A DNA stretch of 28,146 bases from an uncultured Eubacteriales bacterium (GCA_949745625.1 CATJZR010000093.1:1-28146), one strand, 5' to 3'; numbered from the stretch's first letter, positions 1 through 7,659 are shown. Notes: generated from the sequence alone by a model not told the origin. Made by a program: numbers and translations.

Positions 1-212
1 AGATTAGCGCGAATAGCTTCTATAAGCCTTTTTTCCGCCGCGACCTTAGTATCCTTGGCAACCTTAGTGCATACGGACGTTCCGTATAATTTAGCAAGGT
101 CCTCCACGAGGTTTTTGAGGTGCACGGTATCAAGAATATTGGTTGAACCGCAAAGTTCTTCGGTAGTAGTTTGTTTAACGGTGGGTTCCGTTATATTGAG
201 GGTATCTTCCAT
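1..212 (-). CDS. Unknown protein, N-terminal 70 residues only (runs off window)
   Basis: The open frame starts at an ATG at 212 on the minus strand and continues off the left edge. A clear ribosome site (AAAGGAG) lies 9 bases before the ATG, which fixes the start. The visible protein begins MEDTLNITEPTVKQ and has a Thr/Glu-rich first 25 residues, then a mixed-charge, probably helical stretch with three Lys-Val/Lys-Ala pairs. I see no signal peptide, no membrane span and no recognisable motif, so I assign no function. It is the next gene downstream of the 39-residue peptide gene but is separated from it by that gene's terminator, so it probably has its own promoter in the AT-rich 213-310 spacer. 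I could not pick a convincing -35/-10 pair there. Confidence 0.7.
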   Translation of the reverse strand, partial: MEDTLNITEPTVKQTTTEELCGSTNILDTVHLKNLVEDLAKLYGTSVCTKVAKDTKVAAEKRLIEAIRAN

Positions 213-317
213 AAAACAAATTCTCCTTTATATATATTTATGCCGCTACTCCATTGAAGTTGACTTATTAATTTTAAATTTATAAGCCTAAAACGATTTC
301 AATATTTACCACTGACA

Positions 318-352
318 GTAAAAAAGAAAAGGTCTCGCCTTTTCGGAGACCT
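318..352 (-). terminator. Rho-independent terminator of the 39-residue peptide gene
   Basis: A stem AGGTCTC/GAGACCT (330-336 with 346-352) closes a 9-base loop. On the minus strand it is followed by a T-rich run (TTTTCTTTTTT). It begins five bases after the stop codon of the small ORF at 357-476. Confidence 0.8.
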
Positions 353-356
353 CTTC

Positions 357-476
357 TTAATTGTTGAAATTAAATGCTTTAAATTCGCCGTCGTCATTCA
401 CAACTTTATCTTCTTTCTTCTTTTTCTTACGGAAAATAAGAAAAGTCCAGAATAACGTATCGTAATGATTGAACAT
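357..476 (-). CDS. 39-residue basic small protein of unknown function
   Basis: The ATG at 476 is preceded by AAAGGAAG at good spacing. The frame of 39 codons ends in TAA just before a strong terminator, and a TTGACT-16-TATAAT promoter lies about 85 bases upstream. A complete transcription unit around so short a frame is the main argument that it is a real gene. The peptide starts MFNHYDTLFWTFLIF, a short hydrophobic aromatic stretch. A block of five lysines and an arginine follows, then an acidic segment, and the end is Asn/Phe-rich. The pattern could suit a peripheral membrane peptide, but the hydrophobic part is too short to call a membrane span. I do not recognise a family. The long leader could also mean the RNA itself matters. 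Confidence 0.6.
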   Translation of the reverse strand: MFNHYDTLFWTFLIFRKKKKKEDKVVNDDGEFKAFNFNN

Positions 477-561
477 ACTCTCCACTTCCTTTCATTTTAA
501 GACGCAACCAAAGTGTTAATTTCGTGTTAATTAACATTGGTTTTCACATCTTTGTAATAAC

Positions 562-589
562 ATTATATGCAGAGAGTATTTAAAGTCAA
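562..589 (-). promoter_or_regulatory. Sigma-A-type promoter for the 39-residue peptide gene
   Basis: On the minus strand TTGACT (584-589) and a perfect TATAAT (562-567) are separated by 16 bases. The leader to the ATG at 476 would be about 80 bases. It contains a direct repeat of GTGTTAATT with an 11-base period (about 513-532), a possible regulator site. Confidence 0.75.
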
Positions 590-612
590 GAATATAATGA
601 AAATTTTTTGTT

Positions 613-635
613 AAATTGTTAATTGTCAACAATTT
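613..635. other. AT-rich dyad, operator or weak terminator
   Basis: AAATTGTT (613-620) and AACAATTT (628-635) form perfect inverted arms around 7 bases. The dyad lies about 25 bases upstream of the -35 box of the small-peptide promoter and downstream of the esterase stop. It could be a regulator site or a weak terminator with an A/T-only stem. The rest of 477-725 shows no gene. Confidence 0.35.
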
Positions 636-725
636 TCATATTGTAAGGCGTAAACAGGCAAATTTTTAACATAAGCCGAAAACATCAATCACTACATACT
701 TTTTAACCGAAAGCAAGCCCTTGTG

Positions 726-1550
726 TCAGTATTTTTCAACCGTAAAAAGACGGAAAAACTGCGCGCAATCCTCCACCCAGCGGGCATTTTTTTTGTAAGC
801 TGCACACTCGCTGTTCACCTCGAAATCGCATATTGAACTGCCGTGGTTTGTCTCGGGATAGACATGCAGCTCGTAACTGATATTCTTTTGTGCAAGCGCC
901 AAAGCGAAATGTATGGAATTGCTTGCGGGCACGACGCTGTCTTGAGCCGTCGTCCATATAAACGCGGGCGGCGTTTGCTCCGAAACCGCCTCGTCAAGGT
1001 TAAGACGGGGCAGAATTTTACGCTGCTCTTCCTCGGAATAACCCGAAAGCAGATACTCGAAGCTGCGCGTATGCCTCAGCTTAGAAGATATTACGGGATA
1101 CGACAAACCGACCGCTGTCGGCTTGCAATCCAACCGTTCGCCAGTGATTTGCAGAATATTCTCATGTTCTACCGCAAGATTTGCGGCAAGATGCCCGCCC
1201 GCCGAAAAGCCCAGTACAAAAATCTCGTCTTTGTTGACGTGGTATTCGGCGCAGTTATTTTTGATATAGTCTACCGCAGCGGCAAGCTCGTGCAGCTGCT
1301 CGGGATATCGGACGCCGTCGTGCACGGTCAGGTATTCGAGTACGAAGGTCTGAAACCCTCTTGCCAAAAACTGACAGGCGACGTTGGCTCCCTCGCGTTT
1401 GCTGACGTGTTCGTACCCACCGCCCGGCAGAACAATAACGGCAGGGCGCTTCCACGAGCGTTCATCGCCCGTAGGACAGTCTATCGTATACGCACCGAGT
1501 GTACCGCCCGCTACCTTATAATATTTTTTTAATTCTATGCAAATTTTCAT
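726..1550 (-). CDS. Alpha/beta-hydrolase, acetyl-xylan esterase / BD-FAE-like carbohydrate esterase
   Basis: This 274-residue protein has the layout of small cytoplasmic serine esterases. The oxyanion loop is LPGGGY (residues 41-46, the HGGG-type position). The nucleophile elbow is GFSAGG with Ser116, followed by HLAA. The acid is Asp204 in AQDSVVP and the base is His236 in NHGSS. No signal peptide is seen, so it probably works on imported, acetylated or acylated sugars. Family knowledge points to deacetylation of oligosaccharides; the exact substrate is inference. Its ATG overlaps the stop codon of galE in an ATGA junction with AAGGA just upstream, so the two genes are translationally coupled. 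The shared operon with galE supports a sugar-related role. A peptidase or lipase of the same fold is possible but less likely. Confidence 0.85.
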   Translation of the reverse strand: MKICIELKKYYKVAGGTLGAYTIDCPTGDERSWKRPAVIVLPGGGYEHVSKREGANVACQFLARGFQTFVLEYLTVHDGVRYPEQLHELAAAVDYIKNNCAEYHVNKDEIFVLGFSAGGHLAANLAVEHENILQITGERLDCKPTAVGLSYPVISSKLRHTRSFEYLLSGYSEEEQRKILPRLNLDEAVSEQTPPAFIWTTAQDSVVPASNSIHFALALAQKNISYELHVYPETNHGSSICDFEVNSECAAYKKNARWVEDCAQFFRLFTVEKY

Positions 1551-2560
1551 TCCTTATACCCCTTGGGGTTCATGCTCTGCCATTTCCATAGCGACGCGCA
1601 CATATCGTCAATACCGTACGCCGCCTGCCAACCGAGCTCTTTTTTCGCCTTGCCGGCATCGGCATAGCATGCCGCTATGTCGCCTGCCCTTCTCGGCTTG
1701 ATTACATAAGGCAGCTTATGCCCGCACGCCTTTTCAAACGCGTGAATTACGTCCAAAACGGAATAACCTATGCCCGTACCGAGGTTATAGACGAACACTC
1801 CGCTGCTTTTTACGTTTTCTATTGCCGCTACGTGCCCCAAAGCAAGGTCTACTACGTGAATATAGTCGCGTACGCCCGTTCCGTCCGGCGTGGGATAGTC
1901 GTTGCCGAAAACGCCAACCTCTTTAAGCTCGCCCACGGCAACCTTGGCAATATAGGGCGTCAGATTGTTGGGTATACCCTGAGGGTCCTCACCGATAAGT
2001 CCGCTACTATGCGCGCCGACGGGATTGAAATACCTTAACAGTATGACCGTCCAGCCGTTATCCGAAGCGTACAGGTCGGACAGTATTCTTTCTTGAAACA
2101 GCTTGCTAGTGCCGTACGGGTTTGTCGTTCCACCGATTGCGCAATCTTCTGTAAGCGGCAGCACCTCGGGGTCGCCGTAAACGGTAGCCGACGACGAAAA
2201 GACTAATTTTTTACACCCGTGCTTTGCCATAACGTCTACAAGCGCAAGTGTTCCGCCGATATTGTTATCATAATATTCTATCGGCTTTGCGCAGCTTTCG
2301 CCGACAGCTTTAAGCCCCGCAAAATGAATTACGCAACCTATTGTATTTTCTGTAAATATTTTTTCAAGCAGCGCTTTATCGCGCACATCGCCCTCATACA
2401 ACTTTACTTCCTTGCCCGTAATTTTTTTAACCCTTTCAATACTCTTGGGACTGGAATTATAAAAGTTGTCGATTACCGCTACCTCATAACCTTTTTCGAG
2501 AAGCTCGACACAAGTATGCGTGCCAATATAGCCGGCTCCGCCCGTAACTAAAATTTTCAT
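1547..2560 (-). CDS. galE: UDP-glucose 4-epimerase
   Basis: This is a full-length 337-residue extended short-chain dehydrogenase (SDR). It interconverts UDP-glucose and UDP-galactose in the cytoplasm (Leloir pathway, and supply of UDP-galactose for surface glycans). The NAD-binding loop GGAGYIG is at residues 7-13. Asp31-Asn32 follow strand 2, the conserved SSSATVYGD stretch is at 122-130, and the catalytic YxxxK is Tyr149/Lys153 in NPYGTSK. Conserved LRYFNPVGAH follows. The start is set by AAGGAG seven bases before the ATG. It heads a two-gene operon with the esterase downstream (4-base overlap). No galK or galT is visible, so a biosynthetic role in glycan building is as likely as galactose use. 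Sister UDP-GlcNAc epimerases share these motifs, so substrate range is not fixed. Confidence 0.95.
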   Translation of the reverse strand: MKILVTGGAGYIGTHTCVELLEKGYEVAVIDNFYNSSPKSIERVKKITGKEVKLYEGDVRDKALLEKIFTENTIGCVIHFAGLKAVGESCAKPIEYYDNNIGGTLALVDVMAKHGCKKLVFSSSATVYGDPEVLPLTEDCAIGGTTNPYGTSKLFQERILSDLYASDNGWTVILLRYFNPVGAHSSGLIGEDPQGIPNNLTPYIAKVAVGELKEVGVFGNDYPTPDGTGVRDYIHVVDLALGHVAAIENVKSSGVFVYNLGTGIGYSVLDVIHAFEKACGHKLPYVIKPRRAGDIAACYADAGKAKKELGWQAAYGIDDMCASLWKWQSMNPKGYKE

Positions 2561-2589
2561 TAGGTTCTCCTTAATTTAATCATATATTA

Positions 2590-2618
2590 ATGTTATTACA
2601 ATTTTTGAAAATTGTCAA
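2590..2618 (-). promoter_or_regulatory. Promoter of galE-esterase operon
   Basis: Minus-strand TTGACA (2613-2618), a 17-base spacer and TAACAT (2590-2595). The -35 is perfect and the -10 matches four of six bases. It lies between the upstream gene's terminator hairpin and the galE ribosome site. Confidence 0.65.
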
Positions 2619-2626
2619 CGGCAGAC

Positions 2627-2656
2627 AAAGCGGCGATTTATTAAAATCGCCGCTTT
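2627..2656 (-). terminator. Strong hairpin after the DUF4832-type lipoprotein gene
   Basis: A perfect 13-bp stem (AAAGCGGCGATTT, 2627-2639, with its complement at 2644-2656) closes a 4-base loop, starting 6 bases after the lipoprotein stop. The minus-strand tail is only TTTGTCTG, so termination may be less tight than the stem suggests. The plus-strand tail is more T-rich. Confidence 0.7.
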
Positions 2657-2661
2657 TAGTA

Positions 2662-4875
2662 TTATTTTACTTTAATTTCAGCAAGTACGGCTTGCTTTAC
2701 CGAGCCCTTAACCGTAGTTATTTTTGCGCTTACAATACAGTCGGTCTGAATATTGAAAAGCTGCAATGTAGCCGCGCTTTGGTTTTCAATCGCCCGTCCG
2801 TTAATATACCAGACGATATTTTTTATGTCCGCATCTGCTTCAAGCACAATTTCGTAGCCGTTGCCGCGACTTACGGTCGCCTTTTCCTCGGCGTTGAACA
2901 ACGCAAAATCGGGGCTTATTTTATAACTTCCGTCAAGTTTAATACTGCCCGTGCCTTTCCAGCCGTCGTCGCTGTCCTGCACGGACACGCTTATGCCGGA
3001 CAAAGTCGTTCCGCCCGTTAATTCCAACATATAGAACGGAATTACGAACTCACAAAGATTATCACTGTATTTTACGCTCAAACCAGCGTGTCCGGTTTTG
3101 TCGTCATGATTGAAATAAATGAATCCGTTTGACTGCCTATACAGCCAGTACGTCTGTCCGTTATCCTCGTTTTTTGCGCGAAAGTTGAATACGGGAGCTT
3201 TTGCACCGTGCGGAACATCCGCCATTATGTAAAGATTGTCCTCGTCGCATTTTGCATACAGTCGGTATTGACCGTTGTCGGCAAGCAAATCGCCGTCGGT
3301 CCACTCGCCGTCCGAAATAATGCCGTCTATAACAGTTTTTCCGCCGAGCGAGTATAAGTGCGCGGGCTTTAAATCTTTACCTGCTTCACCGATACCGTTG
3401 TCACAGATATTTTCCACGGAAGCCGTAATTTCCACGCAACCGAGATAATTTGCGCCCAGAGCTTCATTCCAAACGTCATTGCTTGCAAAACGCACGGAAC
3501 GAAAGCCGTACTGCGACAGTGAGTTTACACCAACAGTGCTTTTAAAGTAAACCTTCCACTCGCCCGCTTCCATTAATGCAGGAAGCTTTATATCAAGTTC
3601 ACTTTTTACGGTACTGCCGGAATACCACCCGGCGGGATTGAGCCCGACGCTTGTATTTACGAATTTACCGTCCTTTTCTAAAATAATTTCGCAGTTCTGC
3701 TTCTTTACGGGATTTGCAAAGCCATTATTTTTTACGGTAAACGAAAATTTCAAATTTCCGCCACGTTCAACAGTCTTCGGGAAAGTGCTTTCGGTAAGCA
3801 CGAAACGGTACCCCAGATGGTCGCGTATAAACTGAAATACGTTTTGACCGTAATAAGAGGAATTGTCGAATCCCGAAACGTCGTACTTTTTATCGAAAAC
3901 GTAATCCTTGTAAAGCTCGAAGATATTGCCGTTTATATAGCTTAAATGCGTTTTATACATCTCGGGTATGCAGTTTTCCGGAAGATAAGCGTCGTATTTC
4001 TTGGCAAATTCGATATTGCCCGAAAACTCGCCCCCGAAGTAAGCCGAGGTTTGGTTTGAAAGCCACTGCGTTTCAATTTCACGGTTTGCATAAGTACCGA
4101 GGTCGGTATCAGACCCCATATAGCCGTCGTTATAAAGTCCGACGCGGGCTGCATCGCTTCCCTGCTCCGCCTTGAAATCCGAAAGCGCGCTCCGCTCTAT
4201 TCCTACGTATTTTGCAAACGTGTCCGGCGTGCGCACGGTCACGGGAATAGGCGCGGGAACACAATCAAGCATAGCTTCAAGAAGCCTTGCCTTATATTCG
4301 ACGGACGTATATTTTCCGCCGTGCTGTTCGCCCCATTTACCCACGAAACCGCTCTCGACGAACGCTAAAATGTCCTTATAATCCTCCAGAATTCCGCTTT
4401 GCTTTATCTGCAAGATATGCTTCAATACCTGTTCAAAAGTGGCGGGCTCGGGATTTTCCTTGCCGTTTTCGTCATATCTGAAACGGACTGCAATCATCGA
4501 ACCGTTGTTCAGACAATTTTCAAAAGTCGCCCTAAGCGCCGTAAAAAATTGCGCGTCCAAATCATAATCAATATTTTTTCCGTTCGCGCCTGAGGAAAAT
4601 GGACTTAAATCGATAAAAAACAGTACTATATCGCCTTGTTTATCGTGCGGTTTCGAGCTGCCGACGGCGGTATGGAACCAATCCGTAGTGGTATAGCCTA
4701 TGCCGGGGTTGGATATCGTACCGACGTGCTCGGCAAATTTAAAAACTCGGGTATCCCCTCTTTCCTCAACTTCGTTTTCACCGCCGTTTTTATCGCCGCA
4801 GGCGGTAAAAAGAGTACAGAATAAACCGACCAAAAGTATTAACGGTATTAAAAATTTGAAACTAAGCTTTGACAT
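2662..4875 (-). CDS. Lipoprotein with DUF4874/DUF4832-type core and CBM9-like module
   Basis: I chose the ATG at 4875 (737 residues). A GTG at 4884 would only add Met-Asn-Ile, and GAGTG sits 6 bases before the ATG. The signal peptide has a basic start, a hydrophobic core and a lipobox-like FTAC with Cys26, so the protein is probably anchored outside the membrane. Residues about 44-205 contain SNPGIGY and GFVGKWGEQHGG, resembling the DUF4874 region. Residues about 235-480 contain RVGLYNDGYMGSDTDLGTY, a hallmark of DUF4832 proteins, with beta-rich sequence after it. Residues 512-655 start VIDGIISDGEWTD, typical of CBM9/DOMON-like sugar-binding domains. The last 75 residues look like an Ig-like fold. 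These domains occur in proteins thought to handle extracellular polysaccharide; a glycosidase-like fold is suspected for the family, but I cannot name catalytic residues. It overlaps the upstream 119-residue gene by 14 bases, so they are one operon. Confidence 0.75.
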   Translation of the reverse strand: MSKLSFKFLIPLILLVGLFCTLFTACGDKNGGENEVEERGDTRVFKFAEHVGTISNPGIGYTTTDWFHTAVGSSKPHDKQGDIVLFFIDLSPFSSGANGKNIDYDLDAQFFTALRATFENCLNNGSMIAVRFRYDENGKENPEPATFEQVLKHILQIKQSGILEDYKDILAFVESGFVGKWGEQHGGKYTSVEYKARLLEAMLDCVPAPIPVTVRTPDTFAKYVGIERSALSDFKAEQGSDAARVGLYNDGYMGSDTDLGTYANREIETQWLSNQTSAYFGGEFSGNIEFAKKYDAYLPENCIPEMYKTHLSYINGNIFELYKDYVFDKKYDVSGFDNSSYYGQNVFQFIRDHLGYRFVLTESTFPKTVERGGNLKFSFTVKNNGFANPVKKQNCEIILEKDGKFVNTSVGLNPAGWYSGSTVKSELDIKLPALMEAGEWKVYFKSTVGVNSLSQYGFRSVRFASNDVWNEALGANYLGCVEITASVENICDNGIGEAGKDLKPAHLYSLGGKTVIDGIISDGEWTDGDLLADNGQYRLYAKCDEDNLYIMADVPHGAKAPVFNFRAKNEDNGQTYWLYRQSNGFIYFNHDDKTGHAGLSVKYSDNLCEFVIPFYMLELTGGTTLSGISVSVQDSDDGWKGTGSIKLDGSYKISPDFALFNAEEKATVSRGNGYEIVLEADADIKNIVWYINGRAIENQSAATLQLFNIQTDCIVSAKITTVKGSVKQAVLAEIKVK

Positions 4876-5221
4876 AATATTCACTCAAAAATTCCGATAA
4901 GTCTCCGTCAAACCGTTCAACCGAAACGAGTGAGTATTCCTTATCCTCGTCGGCTTCGACCGCATCTGCGGCAACGGTAAACGAATCTTTAAAAATTTGT
5001 ATATCGACTCTATATTTATTAAGCCTTGCCTGAACACCAATGCATTTATATCCGATTGACCAATCAATATGAATTTCTATAGAATACAGTCCGAATTTTT
5101 CCAAATGCGCTGCAAGTGTTCCGTCCAACCACTCGCCAAGCAAAAAATCGAAGGCGTCCCGATTTTGCTTGGTACTCAAATAATTTTTGACCTTCGTCCG
5201 CTTATTTTTAAAAATATTCAT
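4862..5221 (-). CDS. 119-residue unknown protein, first gene of lipoprotein operon
   Basis: I do not recognise this family. The protein has a basic, Lys-rich first 20 residues, then DAFDFLLGEWLDGTLAAHLE. A strand-rich middle (YSIEIHIDWSIGYKCIGVQAR, DIQIF) follows, and the C-terminus is acidic (EADEDKEYS). It has no signal peptide or membrane span, so it is likely cytoplasmic. It has a good promoter 36 bases upstream, but no ribosome site is visible before the ATG at 5221. A TTG about 40 bases downstream, preceded by GAAGG, is an alternative start. Its 3' end overlaps the lipoprotein gene, suggesting coupled translation, yet the two proteins would sit on opposite sides of the membrane. Function is open. 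Confidence 0.7.
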   Translation of the reverse strand: MNIFKNKRTKVKNYLSTKQNRDAFDFLLGEWLDGTLAAHLEKFGLYSIEIHIDWSIGYKCIGVQARLNKYRVDIQIFKDSFTVAADAVEADEDKEYSLVSVERFDGDLSEFLSEYYVKA

Positions 5222-5256
5222 GCTGTTTGTTTATTTCATTATATTTTAGTACTGCA

Positions 5257-5285
5257 ATTTTACCAAACCGTATTTACCGTGTCAA
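5257..5285 (-). promoter_or_regulatory. Promoter of the 119-residue protein / lipoprotein operon
   Basis: Minus-strand TTGACA (5280-5285), exactly 17 bases, then TAAAAT (5257-5262). It lies just after the tRNA terminator, so the operon is transcribed independently of the tRNA. Confidence 0.8.
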
Positions 5286-5315
5286 GAATATATACGCATG
5301 TGCAGTCCGTATTTA

Positions 5316-5354
5316 CCAAAAACAAGCTCCGACAAAGTATGTCGGAGCTTGTTT
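5316..5354 (-). terminator. Terminator of tRNA-Thr
   Basis: A 15-bp perfect stem (5320-5334 with 5340-5354, core AAGCTCCGACA) with a 5-base loop and a TTTTT tail on the minus strand. It begins two bases after the encoded CCA of the tRNA. Confidence 0.9.
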
Positions 5355-5355
5355 C

Positions 5356-5431
5356 TGGAGCTAATAGCCGGATTCGAACCGGCGACCTGCTGATTACGAA
5401 TCAGCTGCTCTACCAGCTGAGCCATATTAGC
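5356..5431 (-). tRNA. tRNA-Thr, anticodon CGU, CCA encoded
   Basis: A complete 76-base cloverleaf on the minus strand. The acceptor stem is GCTAATA/TATTAGC, followed by T and an encoded CCA. The D arm is GCTC-AGCTGGTA-GAGC. The anticodon stem is GCTGA/TCAGC around the loop TTCGTAA, giving anticodon CGU, which reads ACG (threonine). The variable loop is AGGTC, and the T arm is GCCGG-TTCGAAT-CCGGC. It has its own promoter and terminator and stands alone. Confidence 0.97.
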
Positions 5432-5441
5432 GAATAACATT

Positions 5442-5469
5442 ATTATAACAAAAATTTGAAAATTTGCAA
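5442..5469 (-). promoter_or_regulatory. Promoter of tRNA-Thr
   Basis: Minus-strand TTGCAA (5464-5469), 16 bases, TATAAT (5442-5447), 10 bases before the mature 5' end. It is back to back with the promoter of the plus-strand gene at 5545, whose -10 is at 5483. Confidence 0.75.
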
Positions 5470-5479
5470 GCAATTTTAC

Positions 5480-5488
5480 TGTTATAAT
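5480..5488 (+). promoter_or_regulatory. Extended -10 promoter for the SPOR-like/NodB operon
   Basis: TGTTATAAT is a perfect extended -10 box. No good -35 lies 16-18 bases upstream, which is tolerated by extended -10 promoters. A second TATAAT at 5518-5523 directly abuts an in-frame ATG at 5524. Confidence 0.5.
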
Positions 5489-5544
5489 CAAATATTTATT
5501 ATGGAAATGAAATATCATATAATATGGTTAAAAAAGGCTTATCT

Positions 5545-6201
5545 ATGCAAATGTTTTTTGCTCTTGCCGCTATTGTTACTGCAACGGTTATTATTTGCCT
5601 TTACACCGCAACCTGCTCAGGCGGTAAGCTCGATTTCAAGGCAACATACTACTTCGTATGTTACAGAATGACCGACAACGCAATTTCAGCCGACGCGATT
5701 TCCAAAACCGTTTCAAGCTACGGCGGCGCGGGCTACATTTTGCCGCACGGCGGTAATTATTACGTTACTCTTTCCTGCTATTACAAGAGCAGCGAAGCCG
5801 ATTCTGTTTGCGCGAACCTTAAAGAACGGGATTTGGATTGTTCAGTTCTGAAAATAGAAACCAAGCAGTACCGTCTGCAGGGCAGCAACGCAAAGAAAAA
5901 CGAGCAGCTTTACTTGGGAAACCTTAAAACACTGAATTCGCTTTCCGCGCTTGCTTACGAATGTGCGAATGGACTGGATACCGGCTCTCTTTCACAGAGC
6001 AAGGCAAAACAGCTGCTTACCTCCATTACAGACTCGCTGAGCGGATTGCTGAAAAACAACCCCTCCAACTGCTTTACGCAAATTCTGCAATCCGCCGTAG
6101 AGGAATGTAAAAACTTAAGCGGCGGTTTTCTGCTGTCGAAAAATATGCGGTATATTCAAATCGCGCTTGCCGACAGAATTATCAACGCAGAACTCAATTA
6201 A
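5545..6201 (+). CDS. Membrane-anchored protein with SPOR-like domain
   Basis: I prefer the ATG at 5545 (218 residues) because AAAAAAGG stands 7 bases before it. The ATG at 5524 in the same frame has no ribosome site. Residues 3-24 form one hydrophobic span, giving an N-in anchor with the rest outside. The next 75 residues (YYFVCYRMTDNAISADAISKT, GGAGYILPHGGNYYVTLSCY, SSEADSVCANLKE) have the pattern of SPOR-type peptidoglycan-binding repeats: a short strand, a helix, a Gly-rich turn with a Tyr-Val strand, then a second helix. The C-terminal 100 residues are helical. SPOR domains bind denuded glycan strands at division or sporulation septa; that role here is inference. The NodB deacetylase follows 47 bases later on the same strand, which supports a cell-wall role. 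Similarity is by eye only. Confidence 0.7.
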   Translation: MQMFFALAAIVTATVIICLYTATCSGGKLDFKATYYFVCYRMTDNAISADAISKTVSSYGGAGYILPHGGNYYVTLSCYYKSSEADSVCANLKERDLDCSVLKIETKQYRLQGSNAKKNEQLYLGNLKTLNSLSALAYECANGLDTGSLSQSKAKQLLTSITDSLSGLLKNNPSNCFTQILQSAVEECKNLSGGFLLSKNMRYIQIALADRIINAELN

Positions 6202-6248
6202 TTTTTAAAAAAGGAAGTAAATTCCAAAATTCTGCACATCATACGGAT

Positions 6249-6926
6249 ATGAACAGAAATTATCACGCCTATTGCGCCATGCTGCTGGCGTTTGTGCTTA
6301 TTCTGGTAATGTGCAGTCAAATCTTTAACGGCGGAGACGTGTTCGCGGACACGGAAAAGTCCGTTTACCTGACCTTTGACGATGGTCCCAGCGACCGAGT
6401 CACGCCTAAAATTCTCGACGTGCTTAAAGAAGAAAACGTCAAAGCAACCTTCTTTATTGTAGGCACAGCCGCTGAAAGCAGAAGATATTTATTAGAGCGC
6501 GAGATTGCCGAGGGACACACCGTTGCCGTGCATTCTTATTCGCACAAATACGGGCACATTTACGCTTCGCCCGAAAACCTTATAGACGATATTGACAAAT
6601 GCAATAAAATTATTAAGGAGGTTACAGGCAGCTACACCAACGTGTACCGCTTCCCCGGCGGCAGCTACGGACTGAGCGACAAACTGGTTTCGGCCGTAAA
6701 GGCGCACGGCATGAAGTGCGTGGATTGGAACGCCTCGGTCTGCGACGCAGAATACTATTCCGCCCCGCCCGAAATTCTGTATAAAAGCGCCATCGATACA
6801 TCTAAGGGGCGCGATACCGTAGTGCTTCTTGCGCACGATTCGACAACAAAGACCACTACCGCAAAAGCACTGAAAAACATAATCAGATATTTCAAGGAAC
6901 AGAAATACGCGTTTAAAACCTTTTAA
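6249..6926 (+). CDS. Secreted NodB-type polysaccharide (peptidoglycan) deacetylase
   Basis: This 225-residue protein has an N-terminal hydrophobic signal (residues 8-26) and one NodB domain. All five family motifs are visible: TFDDGPS (42-48, Asp44 base and metal Asp45), HSYSH (His95/His99 metal ligands), RFPGGS (Arg134), DWNAS (159-163) and LLAHDS with catalytic His196. It is expected to remove N-acetyl groups from peptidoglycan GlcNAc or MurNAc outside the membrane, like PdaA or PgdA, which would affect lysozyme resistance or spore cortex. Which of these applies cannot be told. The start ATG has only a weak GGA nearby. The better AAGGAAG at 6211 is out of range. The gene probably shares a transcript with the SPOR-like gene just upstream and ends at a strong terminator. 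Confidence 0.9.
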   Translation: MNRNYHAYCAMLLAFVLILVMCSQIFNGGDVFADTEKSVYLTFDDGPSDRVTPKILDVLKEENVKATFFIVGTAAESRRYLLEREIAEGHTVAVHSYSHKYGHIYASPENLIDDIDKCNKIIKEVTGSYTNVYRFPGGSYGLSDKLVSAVKAHGMKCVDWNASVCDAEYYSAPPEILYKSAIDTSKGRDTVVLLAHDSTTKTTTAKALKNIIRYFKEQKYAFKTF

Positions 6927-6930
6927 AACA

Positions 6931-6968
6931 AACCGCGCAGCCCAAAGGCTTGCGCGGTTAAATTATTT
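6931..6968 (+). terminator. Terminator after the NodB gene, shared with convergent gene
   Basis: A stem AACCGCGCA (6931-6939) pairs with TGCGCGGTT (6951-6959), with an inner GCC/GGC, followed by AAATTATTTTTT. The stop of the convergent metallophosphoesterase lies inside the hairpin, so it may serve both genes. Confidence 0.8.
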
Positions 6969-7653
6969 TTTGAAGAGTAAAATTTACCTTATCGCACGAG
7001 GTGAGCACGTATTCTATTCCGTCCTTAACACTGCGGAAGGGAAAAAACATTTCGCCGTGGATATGCCCGAAAACCACTTTTTCGACTGCGTTTTCGGCAA
7101 ACAGCTTAGTAAAAGCAGTATCGGGCGATTTCACCGAAAACGGCGGATAATGAATCATTGCGATAACCCTGTCGCCGTCGCCACGGATTTTTTCGACCTC
7201 TTTAAAGCAGAGTTTGAACCTTTCGGCTTCCCTTAAATAAAGCTTTTCGTCATGCTCGGAATAGTCCGAGCTACCCGGGCATGCCCACCCGCGAGAGCCG
7301 CAAATTATCACGTTGCCAAACCGCACGCAATCGTTTTGAAGAAAGTAAAAGCTGCCGTCCGGCGCGGCGCGGCGAAGCTTGGTTATTCCGTTCCACCAGT
7401 AGTCGTGATTGCCGCGTATAAACACCTTTCTGCCTTTCAGTCCGCTTAGCGACTGCAAATCGAACAACCCTTCTTCAAGGTCAGTACCCCAGCTTATATC
7501 GCCGCAGATGAGCACCACATCATCGTCGGTAACCTTGCTTTGCCAGTCAGATTTAATTTTTTCTAAGTGATTTTCCCAGCCTGCGCCGAACACGTCCATG
7601 GGCTTATCGGCTTTTCCCGAAAGGTGCAAATCGCTTATTGAAAATATTTGCAT
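6958..7653 (-). CDS. Calcineurin-type metallophosphoesterase
   Basis: This is a 231-residue single-domain phosphoesterase with all metal-site motifs: DLHL (8-11), GDISW (51-55), GNHD (81-84), MIHYPP with His168, and GHIHG (196-200). It has no signal peptide, so it is cytoplasmic. Short proteins of this type in Firmicutes (YpbG-like) are annotated as phosphohydrolases of unknown substrate. I chose the ATG at 7653. The longer frame starts with GTG at 7671, but its first six codons cover the -10 box TATAAT. No ribosome site precedes the ATG, and the -10 ends six bases before it, so the message may be leaderless. It is convergent with the NodB gene. The substrate could be a nucleotide, phospholipid or phosphoprotein. 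Confidence 0.88.
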   Translation of the reverse strand: MQIFSISDLHLSGKADKPMDVFGAGWENHLEKIKSDWQSKVTDDDVVLICGDISWGTDLEEGLFDLQSLSGLKGRKVFIRGNHDYWWNGITKLRRAAPDGSFYFLQNDCVRFGNVIICGSRGWACPGSSDYSEHDEKLYLREAERFKLCFKEVEKIRGDGDRVIAMIHYPPFSVKSPDTAFTKLFAENAVEKVVFGHIHGEMFFPFRSVKDGIEYVLTSCDKVNFTLQKII

Positions 7654-7659
7654 ATTTAT

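Noticed and set aside
55..285. Plus-strand 76-codon frame at the left edge
   Set aside because: Antisense to a frame with a good ribosome site (1-212, minus).
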